Below, piece by piece: positions 18,247 through 25,949 of a stretch of 64,000 nucleotides of DNA. The stretch is taken from assembly GCA_031253755.1 (NCBI GenBank), contig JAIRVT010000022.1:45471-109470 (forward strand), given 5' to 3'. This DNA comes from Enterobacteriaceae bacterium. Its GTDB lineage: Bacteria > Pseudomonadota > Gammaproteobacteria > Enterobacterales > Enterobacteriaceae. The translations under genes were made by a program, and so were the position numbers. Within the stretch, counting starts at the first letter, position 1. Each line of letters begins with the position of its first letter. The notes beneath the pieces were generated by a model. That model saw only the letters and a program-made list of their open reading frames with translations. It did no database searches and had not been told where the DNA came from.

Positions 18247-18702
18247 TTACAGGTCAAATTCTGCCGGAACAAAACCCAGAGCATTGCATATTTCCAGGGC
18301 GGCATTTTTCTCATCTTGGTCAAAATCACCATCACTCTTAGCGACAGCAATTCCCACGCGTAAGGCAAGTTGGGCGGCGTCAGGCTGTTGTTTCAGTGCC
18401 ATGATATATTTCATCGCTTCCCCTTTGCCGATGTCTTTATCAAATTCATAGCTGCTGACCAGCTTATTGAAGAATTCGATAATTTCAGTGGTGTCGAACA
18501 CTTTCAGTTCGGGAGAATTCTTAATAAACCCGACCATTTTCTGTTTTTCTTCAGAACTGACACCATTACTTGCCATGGCAACATGTGCGCAGACTGCAAC
18601 AGTGCCTTCCATAAATTTTTTATTTTTGAAACGACCAACCTGATTGGTCAACTCTTCGCGGCCAGCATTAAGTGCCGACTTTATTTTGTTTAAAAAGGAC
18701 AT
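18247..18702 (-). CDS. terB: Tellurium-resistance protein TerB
   Basis: This 151-residue all-helical protein matches TerB from the start ('MSFLNKIKSALNAGREELTNQVGRFKNKKFMEG') to the acidic metal-binding repeat region 'GVAVAKSDGDFDQDEKNAALEICNALG' near the C-terminus. TerB is a cytoplasmic metal-binding scaffold that contacts TerC at the membrane. The length equals the family norm (151). Gene order terZ-terA-terB-terC-terD is kept. Confidence 0.95.
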   Translation of the reverse strand: MSFLNKIKSALNAGREELTNQVGRFKNKKFMEGTVAVCAHVAMASNGVSSEEKQKMVGFIKNSPELKVFDTTEIIEFFNKLVSSYEFDKDIGKGEAMKYIMALKQQPDAAQLALRVGIAVAKSDGDFDQDEKNAALEICNALGFVPAEFDL

Positions 18703-18730
18703 AAGCCCCTCCGTTGGTGTAAAACCTGTT

Positions 18731-18758
18731 GTATAAAATCGATGGTATAAAATCGATG
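18731..18758. repeat. 14-bp tandem repeat between terA and terB
   Basis: GTATAAAATCGATG occurs at 18731-18744 and again directly at 18745-18758, followed by a degenerate GTGTAAAA. The 192-bp terA-terB gap otherwise shows no feature. Confidence 0.7.
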
Positions 18759-18894
18759 GTGTAAAAAACCTATCGCGTAAAGCTATTCATATCAGAAATA
18801 ACGTATGTAATATCGCTTACTGAAAGTTAACAATAAGTATAGAAATAGTCATACGTGTAGCAATCAGTACGGCGTACGGAAACAATATGGACCG

Positions 18895-20061
18895 TTATTT
18901 ACTGCCCGCTGACCAGCTGAATCCCCAGCCAAAGGCTCTGTCCATTTCCTTGTGTCCATTGAAATACTGGTTGATACGCTCGACTTTAATCGCGCCGTTA
19001 TCATTCACCAGACGAGCAACCGCACACATATTTTTACGGTTGTGACCTTCGGTCATTCGGGTCTCAATCGGAGGCTGGTCATTGATGTAAATCGTGACGA
19101 TACCGTCAGTGTTATCCCAGCTTGGTACACCTTCATAGATAAAGGCGTAAATCAGCACTTCATCAATGTTTTTCCACTCAAGGCCATTGATGTGGAGCCA
19201 TTCGCCATCCTTAACATTACCGGTACGATCATCGCCTTGTAGCTGTATATAAGGTTCGCGCTGGTACGAGCCGAAGCGGTCCCCCAACGCCTGTATAACA
19301 TCCTTAAAACCATCGCGCAGCCGGACGAAGGCACCGAGATCCAAATCCACCCCTTTGTTGGAACTAAACAGATTCTGGAACATGCCCCGGTTGGCAGGCG
19401 CAGACCCCTGATTCCAGTTCAGATTGATGCGGATCTCACCGAAGTTGTCACGTTTACTCAGGCTGATGGCAGGCTTTTCTTTCGTCAGCGAAACCTTGCT
19501 CAGATTAACGCTGTTCACGGTTGGTGCCGGAGTAGGTGTTGGCGCTGAGGCAGACGAGGGCGCTTCATCAACAATATCGATGCCAAAGTGTTCAGCCAGC
19601 GGCTTGAGGCCGCCATTAAAACCCTGAGCAATAAAGCGGAATTTCCACTCATTGTTGCGGCGATACAACTCACCGAGGATCAGCGCGGCTTCCGGGCGCC
19701 CCTGTACCTCAACCTGCCCCTGTAACAGCACGTTGCCGTTAAGCTCAACCTGAATGGAGAGATTACGCAGGCTGGAGATAGTCTGGCTACCATCGCAAGT
19801 CGCCGTAAAGGCCACTTTCTGGACTTCCTGCCGCAACGTTGGCAGGTTAATGGAAAACGCGGTGTTGGTATTACCACCGGACAGACGAATGGTGTTATCG
19901 TCATTATTCGGTTGGCCGTAAAAGACCATATCCGGATCACCCTGCACTTTACCGTTGGCAAACAGACGGAAAGCGGAAACATCGGCTGAAGACCCGGAAA
20001 GTACCCGAACGGTCAATATCTGGTTGGGAACGGGGGCATTTCCCCCCGGTGTCATATTCAT
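18895..20061 (-). CDS. terA: Tellurium-resistance protein TerA
   Basis: This 388-residue protein begins 'MNMTPGGNAPVPNQILTVRVLSG' and contains two TerD-like beta-sandwich halves: an N-terminal one ending 'GELYRRNNEWKFRFIAQGFNGGLKPLAEHFG', and a C-terminal one with 'GDDRTG' and 'WLHINGLEWKNIDEVLIYAFIYEG'. They are joined by a Pro/Ala/Thr-rich linker (about residues 165-185). It belongs to the same cytoplasmic complex as TerD and TerZ. The gap to terZ is 15 bp. The linker's low complexity is the only unusual feature. Confidence 0.95.
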   Translation of the reverse strand: MNMTPGGNAPVPNQILTVRVLSGSSADVSAFRLFANGKVQGDPDMVFYGQPNNDDNTIRLSGGNTNTAFSINLPTLRQEVQKVAFTATCDGSQTISSLRNLSIQVELNGNVLLQGQVEVQGRPEAALILGELYRRNNEWKFRFIAQGFNGGLKPLAEHFGIDIVDEAPSSASAPTPTPAPTVNSVNLSKVSLTKEKPAISLSKRDNFGEIRINLNWNQGSAPANRGMFQNLFSSNKGVDLDLGAFVRLRDGFKDVIQALGDRFGSYQREPYIQLQGDDRTGNVKDGEWLHINGLEWKNIDEVLIYAFIYEGVPSWDNTDGIVTIYINDQPPIETRMTEGHNRKNMCAVARLVNDNGAIKVERINQYFNGHKEMDRAFGWGFSWSAGSK

Positions 20062-20076
20062 GAGTGCACCACCGTT

Positions 20077-20667
20077 TTAACGTACTACGACCGTTTCAAT
20101 GATTTGTGGATTCATATCGTCAATGGTACGCCCGTGGCAAGGAATGCCGTGAGCTGTGAAGTCCCATTGACCGCCGTTACGACGCAGAGAAGAGATAATA
20201 ATGCCGGTATGAGAGCCTTGCTCGTTCAGCTGATAACGCGCCAGCTCTTGGCCGCTCTGATCAACGACACGGCAGAAGGCATTTTCAACATCGTTAAAGG
20301 TCTGGCCCCGGAAACTATTCACGGTGAAAGCGAGGTATTCAACATGAGCAGGCAATTTGAGCAAATCAACGCTGATCACTTCATCATCTCCGTCACCTGC
20401 ACCGGTCAGGTTATCGCCGCTGTGTTTTATCGACCCGCATTCTGATTTAAGCTGCCCGAACCAGACGATATCAATGGTATTGCCTGTGTTATCAAGCATA
20501 ATGCAGCTTGCATCCAAGTCAATTTCATTATTGCTGCCACCGAACAACAGCGACAAAAACCCTTTCTTTTGAGCGACGGGATCCCAGCCCAGACCAAAAT
20601 GAATTTTAGCCAGTGAACTGCTCTGCTTGGCGAGAGAAACTGACTGATTCTTACTTAATGAAACCAT
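20077..20667 (-). CDS. terZ: Tellurium-resistance protein TerZ
   Basis: This 196-residue TerD-domain protein begins 'MVSLSKNQSVSLAKQSSSLAKIHFGLGWDP' and carries the calcium-site sequence 'GDNLTGAGDGDDE' and the TerZ-type insertion 'KKGFLSLLFGGSNNEIDLDAS', ending with 'GRTIDDMNPQIIETVVVR'. It is the first gene of the leftward ter operon and faces the phosphoribosyltransferase module across a 434-bp promoter region. In characterised islands this promoter is bound by TerW, encoded here at 24528. Confidence 0.95.
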   Translation of the reverse strand: MVSLSKNQSVSLAKQSSSLAKIHFGLGWDPVAQKKGFLSLLFGGSNNEIDLDASCIMLDNTGNTIDIVWFGQLKSECGSIKHSGDNLTGAGDGDDEVISVDLLKLPAHVEYLAFTVNSFRGQTFNDVENAFCRVVDQSGQELARYQLNEQGSHTGIIISSLRRNGGQWDFTAHGIPCHGRTIDDMNPQIIETVVVR

Positions 20668-20688
20668 TTATAGCGCCTCTTAACGTTG

Positions 20689-20743
20689 TACCTATTATCT
20701 TTCAAATTCGCCATTATCCTTAAAATTTGAAAGAAATAGGGTA
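20689..20743. repeat. Short palindromic repeat upstream of terZ
   Basis: TACCTATTATCTTTCAAATT pairs with AAATTTGAAAGAAATAGGGTA. It is a shortened relative of the repeats at 16886 and 18098, placed in the terZ leader. Confidence 0.6.
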
Positions 20744-20773
20744 TCGCACGGTGTTAATTTCACTTATATAAAA

Positions 20774-20822
20774 AATCATAATATGACTAAATAAAGAGTG
20801 ATAATTTAGTCATATTATGATT
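20774..20822. promoter_or_regulatory. Perfect 19-bp inverted repeat, candidate TerW operator
   Basis: AATCATAATATGACTAAAT (20774-20792) is the exact reverse complement of ATTTAGTCATATTATGATT (20804-20822), with 11 bp between the arms. The outer 15 bases of each arm (AATCATAATATGACT) are themselves near-palindromes matching the site at 20930. The place, about 110-155 bp before the terZ start and between divergent operons, suits an operator. It has no T run and is not at a gene end, so a terminator is unlikely. Confidence 0.65.
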
Positions 20823-20929
20823 CTCATCTGTAATGAATCTGGTTTAACTCTATGATAAAAAACAGCCTGAACACGGGCGTCATGATTTCTTTTCTGTGAT
20901 AAAAAGTCAAACAAATCTTACGATAAAAA

Positions 20930-20944
20930 AATCATATTATGATT
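20930..20944. promoter_or_regulatory. Third related palindrome in the ter promoter region
   Basis: AATCATATTATGATT is a perfect 7+1+7 palindrome. Its half-site repeats the outer sequence of the 20774-20822 arms. The three centres are at about 20781, 20815 and 20937. It could be a third regulator site, on the phosphoribosyltransferase side. Confidence 0.6.
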
Positions 20945-21101
20945 GACATAAACGGAATTTCAGCTCTAGACTGCGCTGCGTTTGTTACCCGAATACAAAC
21001 TAGCTAAATTTAAATCATCGGAATTCCGGCGTGAATGAAATCATACCTGATTCTAATTTGAACCATTCTTGAAATAGCTGAGTTTTTAAAAGGCTTTTCT
21101 T

Positions 21102-22343
21102 ATGACAGCATGCAATCATTCTCAGCCCTATCTCTCTGCGGCTGATGGCAATTCGTTTTATGCAAAAAAGCAGTTTTATGAAAAAAGGCTCACTAGCGGA
21201 ACGTTGACTGTGACGGCTGAAAGTAATGCCACGCCGCTGGAAACGCTGTTTGATATTGCTGAGCGCCGCAATCCCAAAAGGGCATTTTTATTTGTCAGCA
21301 AAGTCTTGGGACGCCACATTCCTGTCAGCCCATCGGTGATGCGTACCGTTTATCGACAGTTATCGGCACAGTTTCCGGCCAATTTATCTGGTCCGGTGCT
21401 GTATATTGGCATGGCAGAAACCGCCGTCGGGCTGGCGGCTGGGGTTTTTCAGGAAACGCGGCAAAAAGTTCCCTCGCCGGTATTTCTGACCTCCACCCGT
21501 CATCCGGTTGCAGGGGATTTGTTGTGTGAGTTTAAGGAGAATCACAGTCACGCAACTGACCATCTGATTTATTGGCCGGAAGATGAGTGCCTGCGCCAAC
21601 GAGTGAGCCAAGCCCGCACACTGGTTCTGATTGATGATGAAGCAACCACCGGAAATACCTTTCTTAACTTGTTTGAAGCATTGCGTCATGCAGGGTTGCA
21701 GCAAATTGAGCATGTCGTCACAGTGACACTGACGGATTGGAGTGGAAAAAGCCTCACAGAACGCTGTCCGCTGCCTGTCACTACGGTTTCTCTGGTTGAC
21801 GGGCATTGGCAGTGGCAGGCCGATAGCTCTGCGCCGGTTCCTGTGATGCCTCAGGTGAATGTTACCGCACGAGGCGCGGTGGACATTATCGGCGCACAAA
21901 GCGGGGGACGTCTGGGGTTGGATGATATTCACGGTGATCTCGGCACTGATATTCACGCCAAAGCCGGAGAAAGCATATTGGTGCTCGGTTCCAGTGAATT
22001 TGTCTGGCAGCCGTTCCTGCTGTCAGAGCGGCTTGAACAGGAAGGCGCGGTGGTGAAATTTGGTTCGACAACCCGTTCGCCTATCGCCTGTGGACATGCT
22101 ATTCAGTCTGTTATGGCCTTTACAGACAACTATGGCTTAGGGATCCCGAATTTCCTCTATAATGTTGCTCATCAGCGGTTTGATCGCATCCTGCTTTGCC
22201 TTGAAACGCCTGAAAATTCCGTTGATCCGCAATTGATAGCGCAATTATCTTCCGTCGCGCCAATTGTTGAAGCCGTTACCTATGAATCGTTCGCATATAA
22301 ATCGGTCACCTATGATTCGACCTGTCTGGGCCAGCAAAAATGA
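21102..22343 (+). CDS. Phosphoribosyltransferase with C-terminal TRSP domain (ter-linked)
   Basis: This 413-residue protein has an N-terminal phosphoribosyltransferase domain with the PRPP motif 'LIDDEATTGNT' (about residues 176-186), and a C-terminal TRSP domain named for the motif seen here as Thr324-Arg-Ser-Pro327. The family is known from the conserved biosynthetic module next to ter genes, predicted to make a nucleoside-like metabolite (established comparative genomics of ter systems). The C-terminus ends in three 15-bp repeats (22275-22319) encoding VTYES-FAYKS-VTYDS. Its stop overlaps the next start by 4 bp (ATGA), so the two are translationally coupled. Confidence 0.88.
   Translation: MTACNHSQPYLSAADGNSFYAKKQFYEKRLTSGTLTVTAESNATPLETLFDIAERRNPKRAFLFVSKVLGRHIPVSPSVMRTVYRQLSAQFPANLSGPVLYIGMAETAVGLAAGVFQETRQKVPSPVFLTSTRHPVAGDLLCEFKENHSHATDHLIYWPEDECLRQRVSQARTLVLIDDEATTGNTFLNLFEALRHAGLQQIEHVVTVTLTDWSGKSLTERCPLPVTTVSLVDGHWQWQADSSAPVPVMPQVNVTARGAVDIIGAQSGGRLGLDDIHGDLGTDIHAKAGESILVLGSSEFVWQPFLLSERLEQEGAVVKFGSTTRSPIACGHAIQSVMAFTDNYGLGIPNFLYNVAHQRFDRILLCLETPENSVDPQLIAQLSSVAPIVEAVTYESFAYKSVTYDSTCLGQQK
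22275..22319. repeat. Three in-frame 15-bp units at the 3' end of the TRSP gene
   Basis: GTTACCTATGAATCG, TTCGCATATAAATCG and GTCACCTATGATTCG lie directly one after another. They encode (V/F)(T/A)Y(E/K/D)S three times, close to the C-terminus. Confidence 0.8.
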
Positions 22344-23464
22344 GTGATTTTCCTATAAATCGTTTTCCCCCTTTTTCGGGTTCTTATGCTGCCGGTGATG
22401 TTCAGTTTTTGCTTAAACCCGTTCAGATTGAAATGACACCGATTGAGGTCAAAGAACAATTAATTCAATCCGGTGCCCGCCACTATTCTGATATGTTGAG
22501 CCAGGAGCCGGAGCCGACTTCTTATCATCTTGATCTGTTTGATAAAGCACTCAATATGGGAGCAACCAGACTGGCGACGGAAGTGGTCATGCTGGCAAAG
22601 TCTCTGATATCACATTTTGGTGATACGCCGATTGTGCTGGTCAGTCTGGTCAGGGCAGGCGTTCCTCTGGGCGTGATGTTGCATCAGGCGCTGAGGAAGA
22701 TGGGGAAACAGTCCTATCATTATGGGATTAGCATCATACGGGATCGTGGCATTGACAATACCGCGCTGTCGTATATCGAACAACAACACGGTACGGATGG
22801 GCTGGTATTTGTGGATGGCTGGACAGGAAAAGGCGCGATTACCGCCGAGTTATCCCGTTCGCTGGCAGGCCGGGCAGGGTACTCAGGAATCCCCCGTCTG
22901 GTGGTGCTGGCTGACCCGTGTGGCTGTGCATGGCTGGCGGCCAGCGATGATGATTGGTTAATTCCTTTCGGCATTATGGGAGCGCCGGTGTCAGGGCTGA
23001 TATCGCGCTCAATTTGGTGTGACAACGGGCTGCATGGTTGTGTAAAGTGCGATCATCTCAGCCGATTTGAATGCAGCCGGCTGTTGGTTGATACGGTTGC
23101 TGACTGCCGTGATCGCTTGGATCTGACGGCGATCCCTCCGGCTTTGATACCGATAACAGCGGCTTCAATGGTCACGCAGCCATCGCCGGAAAAAATCGCT
23201 TTGCAGCAATTGAGCCAGCGGGTGATTTCAGCACTTGCCGAACGATATCAGGTTGAGAATATTAACCGGATTAAACCGGGAATTGCAGAGGCTACCCGTG
23301 CAATACTGCGGCGGGTGCCGGAGCAGGTACTGGTGCGCTCTCTGGACGATCCTGATATTGCTTTGCTGGTGTATCTGGCGAGACAGAAAAACATTGTTAT
23401 TTCGGAAGTGGGTGACTTGATCGGTCAATATCGCGCGGTGACGATCATTAGAAAAGTGGCATGA
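22340..23464 (+). CDS. StiP-type phosphoribosyltransferase with C-terminal Pelota-like RNA-binding region (ter-linked)
   Basis: This 374-residue protein has the PRTase/'cysteine protease StiP' domain in its first two thirds: 'IVLVSLVRAGVPLGVMLHQALR' and 'GLVFVDGWTGKGAITAELSRSL', the latter corresponding to the PRPP loop. A C-terminal segment of about 100 residues corresponds to the Pelota-type RNA-binding domain usually found in this family. It is part of the ter-linked nucleoside-like biosynthetic module. It overlaps both neighbours by 4 bp (ATGA at each junction, if the next gene starts at 23461). The protease label is historical; the sequence looks like a transferase. Confidence 0.85.
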   Translation: MSDFPINRFPPFSGSYAAGDVQFLLKPVQIEMTPIEVKEQLIQSGARHYSDMLSQEPEPTSYHLDLFDKALNMGATRLATEVVMLAKSLISHFGDTPIVLVSLVRAGVPLGVMLHQALRKMGKQSYHYGISIIRDRGIDNTALSYIEQQHGTDGLVFVDGWTGKGAITAELSRSLAGRAGYSGIPRLVVLADPCGCAWLAASDDDWLIPFGIMGAPVSGLISRSIWCDNGLHGCVKCDHLSRFECSRLLVDTVADCRDRLDLTAIPPALIPITAASMVTQPSPEKIALQQLSQRVISALAERYQVENINRIKPGIAEATRAILRRVPEQVLVRSLDDPDIALLVYLARQKNIVISEVGDLIGQYRAVTIIRKVA

Positions 23465-23481
23465 AAAAGAAAGGTAGTTTG

Positions 23482-24444
23482 ATGAATGTGATCCCTTCCG
23501 CAAATCAGCTTGGCGCGACGCTTTATATGCCAGCGACTCGTCAGGATATTGTTGATATTGTTCTGCGCAATAAAATTGTGGGGCTACGCTCGCTGGTGCT
23601 CTGTTTGGAGGATTCAGTCAGCGAACGGGATATTCCTTTCGCCATCGAAAATCTTCGGTCTGTGCTACAGACACTGGCTGAGGCTGGCGCGGCTGTTGCT
23701 GATAGCGGGCATCCGCGTCCGTTGGTTTTTATCCGGCCACGCAATGTGCCAATGGGGCGCTATCTGGTCAACACCGCTAACCTGAGTGCCGTTGCTGGTG
23801 TGATCCTGCCTAAGTTTACTCACACCTCATTATCCGAATGGTGGGATATTATCAGCCCAACCCAACTTGGAATGATGCCGACACTGGAAACCGAAGAGGT
23901 TTTTGATGTGCAGCGAATGACTCAGCTGGCGGATAAATTGAAATCTCACCCTTGCCGCGAACGGATCATTGCCTTACGGATTGGCGGCAATGATCTGATG
24001 AACCTTATTTCCATGCGGCGGCCACGTGATTTCACCTTATATGATGGCCCAATGGGGTACGTGATCAAAATGCTGGTGTCTGTTTTTGGTTCACGCAATT
24101 TTTATCTGACGGCGCCGGTTTGTGAACATATTGATAATCTGGAACTGCTTGAAAAAGAGCTGGCGCTGGATCTTGCGCATGGACTTATCGGAAAAACTGC
24201 CATTCATCCGACGCAAATAGAGCATATCCACCGGGCACTGATGGTGACTGCACGTGATTATGATGATGCCTTGCATATTCTCAATTCAAATCAGGCGGTT
24301 TTCAAATCTCAGGGAGCCATGTGTGAACCGGCAACGCACTGGCGCTGGGCTGTCAATATTCTGGAACGGGCAAAATATAACGGTATTCGCCCTGAGGCAG
24401 AGCAGAACACCAAAACGCATTTAACTTGCTTTCGTATTGCTTAA
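23482..24444 (+). CDS. HpcH/HpaI aldolase or citrate-lyase beta-like protein (ter-linked)
   Basis: This TIM-barrel protein of 320 residues belongs to the CitE-like C-C lyase family, with the acidic metal-binding stretch 'LVLCLEDSVSERD' near the N-terminus and 'IIALRIGGNDLM' plus 'GLIGKTAIHPTQIEHIHRAL' further on. It is the third gene of the ter-linked biosynthetic module. I chose ATG 23482 because AAGG lies 7 bp upstream; an in-frame ATG at 23461 would overlap the previous stop as ATGA and is also plausible. Its substrate in the ter pathway is unknown. In many ter islands HAD phosphatase and ATP-grasp genes follow, but none do here. Confidence 0.85.
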   Translation: MNVIPSANQLGATLYMPATRQDIVDIVLRNKIVGLRSLVLCLEDSVSERDIPFAIENLRSVLQTLAEAGAAVADSGHPRPLVFIRPRNVPMGRYLVNTANLSAVAGVILPKFTHTSLSEWWDIISPTQLGMMPTLETEEVFDVQRMTQLADKLKSHPCRERIIALRIGGNDLMNLISMRRPRDFTLYDGPMGYVIKMLVSVFGSRNFYLTAPVCEHIDNLELLEKELALDLAHGLIGKTAIHPTQIEHIHRALMVTARDYDDALHILNSNQAVFKSQGAMCEPATHWRWAVNILERAKYNGIRPEAEQNTKTHLTCFRIA

Positions 24445-24527
24445 TCGGCATGAAGCATTGCATTATGCTGAATATTATATTGCTTGTTGATATTAGGACT
24501 TTATTTCGAATCCGGTAATGAAAAACG

Positions 24528-24992
24528 ATGTTACTTAGCCCCAAACAACTGAGACATTTCAAATTAGCTTTACTGCTATCGCATGAAAAACCGGTCAGTA
24601 AAATTAAGGTGATCGAAGCACTGAACTGTTCTGAACCCACACTTAGCCGTACTTTAAGGGAATTAAGGGGTCACTATTGCGCTGATATCCGGTTTAGCAG
24701 AATGGGTGATACTTACCAATTGGTGAATAAAGGATTATTAACTAAAAAGGAAGTTCGCCGGATAGAAGAGCTGGTGGTAGAGCATCATAATTTTAACGCG
24801 AAGGAAGCTATCAGCCATGTTTTCCTTGATAAGGAGAAAAAAAAACCGGTTTCGCTATCACTAAGAATGTCTGTGATCAGAAAAATTGACGGGTTATCTA
24901 ACCGGCTTGGAACAACCCGAAGTGAAACGATGGAAATGCTGGTAGACAGGTTTATTGAAGAGTTACAGAAAGAAACTATCAGTAGCCGCTAG
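24528..24992 (+). CDS. terW: Ter operon regulator TerW
   Basis: This 154-residue protein matches TerW (about 155 residues). The N-terminus is a winged-helix/HTH: 'QLRHFKLALLLSHEKPVSKIKVIEALNCSEPTLSRTLRELR'. The last third, 'PVSLSLRMSVIRKIDGLSNRLGTTRSETMEMLVDRFIEEL', has the look of a ribbon-helix-helix (CopG/MetJ-like) motif, so there may be two DNA-binding elements. TerW is known to bind the promoter region of the ter operon. The palindromes at 20774-20944 are its likely targets (inference). It is 83 bp after the lyase gene on the same strand. Confidence 0.85.
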   Translation: MLLSPKQLRHFKLALLLSHEKPVSKIKVIEALNCSEPTLSRTLRELRGHYCADIRFSRMGDTYQLVNKGLLTKKEVRRIEELVVEHHNFNAKEAISHVFLDKEKKKPVSLSLRMSVIRKIDGLSNRLGTTRSETMEMLVDRFIEELQKETISSR

Positions 24993-25021
24993 CGTCTTGA
25001 AGCTGGAGTGGTATAAAACCG

Positions 25022-25055
25022 CTGATGCCAGTACCGGGTTCTGGTCTGGCATCAG
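25022..25055. terminator. Bidirectional terminator between terW and yqhA
   Basis: CTGATGCCAG (25022-25031) pairs perfectly with CTGGCATCAG (25046-25055). The two flanking genes converge on it, and A/T-rich runs lie on both sides. Confidence 0.75.
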
Positions 25056-25065
25056 GAAAAAACAT

Positions 25066-25572
25066 TTAGTGGTGATGATTGCGGGTTATTTTATCCAGAT
25101 ATCCCATGATGAATGCAGACAGAACAAAAGTCAGGTGGATGAGCATATATAAGACTAATTTATCGTCATCGATACTCGTGGCTTCCATAAAGATACGCAA
25201 TAAATGGATTGATGATATTGCCACGATTGAAGCCGCCACTTTATTTTTCAGCGAAGTGGCATCCATTTTCCCTAACCAGCTCAATTTTTCCTGATTTTCC
25301 TCAATATCCAGTGCCGAAACAAAGTTTTCATAGCCGGAAAACATCACCATAACCAATAATCCACCCACCAGAGCCATATCAATCAATGCGAGTAATTTCA
25401 GGATTAATTCAGATTCAGACATCGTGAAAATAATCGGCACAACATGAAAGATTTCCTGAAAAAACTTCACTGCCAGAGCCAGTAATGCCAGTGATAAACC
25501 AAAATAAACAGGTGCGAGTAGCCATCGTGAAGAGTACATGGTGTTTTCTACAAATTTTTCAAATTTTTTCAT
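25066..25572 (-). CDS. yqhA: UPF0114 family membrane protein YqhA
   Basis: This 168-residue inner-membrane protein has four hydrophobic segments and is strongly similar to E. coli YqhA along its whole length: '[29 protein letters not shown]', '[23 protein letters not shown]', '[27 protein letters not shown]'. The function of the family is unknown. In E. coli yqhA lies elsewhere in the genome, so its place here is a rearrangement. The start is preceded by only a weak ribosome site. Confidence 0.93.
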   Translation of the reverse strand: MKKFEKFVENTMYSSRWLLAPVYFGLSLALLALAVKFFQEIFHVVPIIFTMSESELILKLLALIDMALVGGLLVMVMFSGYENFVSALDIEENQEKLSWLGKMDATSLKNKVAASIVAISSIHLLRIFMEATSIDDDKLVLYMLIHLTFVLSAFIMGYLDKITRNHHH

Positions 25573-25949
25573 GGTGTTTTAAATTATGTTAAAAAAGGCG
25601 AATTCGTGTAATTAAGGGGTGTGTGTGCCATAGGAGGTATTATTTAAGGCCGTTTTTTACAAGAAATTCCCGCTTTTCACAAGCATTTTTCGCGTTATTT
25701 TAAGCGCATTATTTTATCGATTCTCTTTTATTTCGAATTATCTCTGTATTTATCGGCTTTATTCTGTTTTGAAAAAGAATAAAAAACTATCAATCGATAA
25801 GTGTTATTTAATGGTTATTATCTGTTGAATTTTGTTAAATAAATGTATATAAATCGTAAATCAATTGACTTGTTTTATGGTATATCTGATTGGCAGTGCA
25901 TTTTAAATTTTAATAATACTTGCAAACAAACCAAGGAATGATAATTAAA
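25573..25949. promoter_or_regulatory. AT-rich divergent region between yqhA and the autotransporter
   Basis: This is 377 bp with no gene. A possible -35 (TTGACT) lies near 25866, but I could not place a convincing -10. AAGGAA at 25933-25938 is the ribosome-binding site that decides the autotransporter start. Confidence 0.35.

Noticed and set aside
20774..20822. Inverted repeat upstream of terZ as a transcription terminator
   Set aside because: It lies between divergent starts, not at a gene end, has no T run, and its arms match a separate palindrome at 20930.
25920..25949. TTG start for the autotransporter
   Set aside because: There is no ribosome site before it, while AAGGAA lies at a workable distance from ATG 25950.
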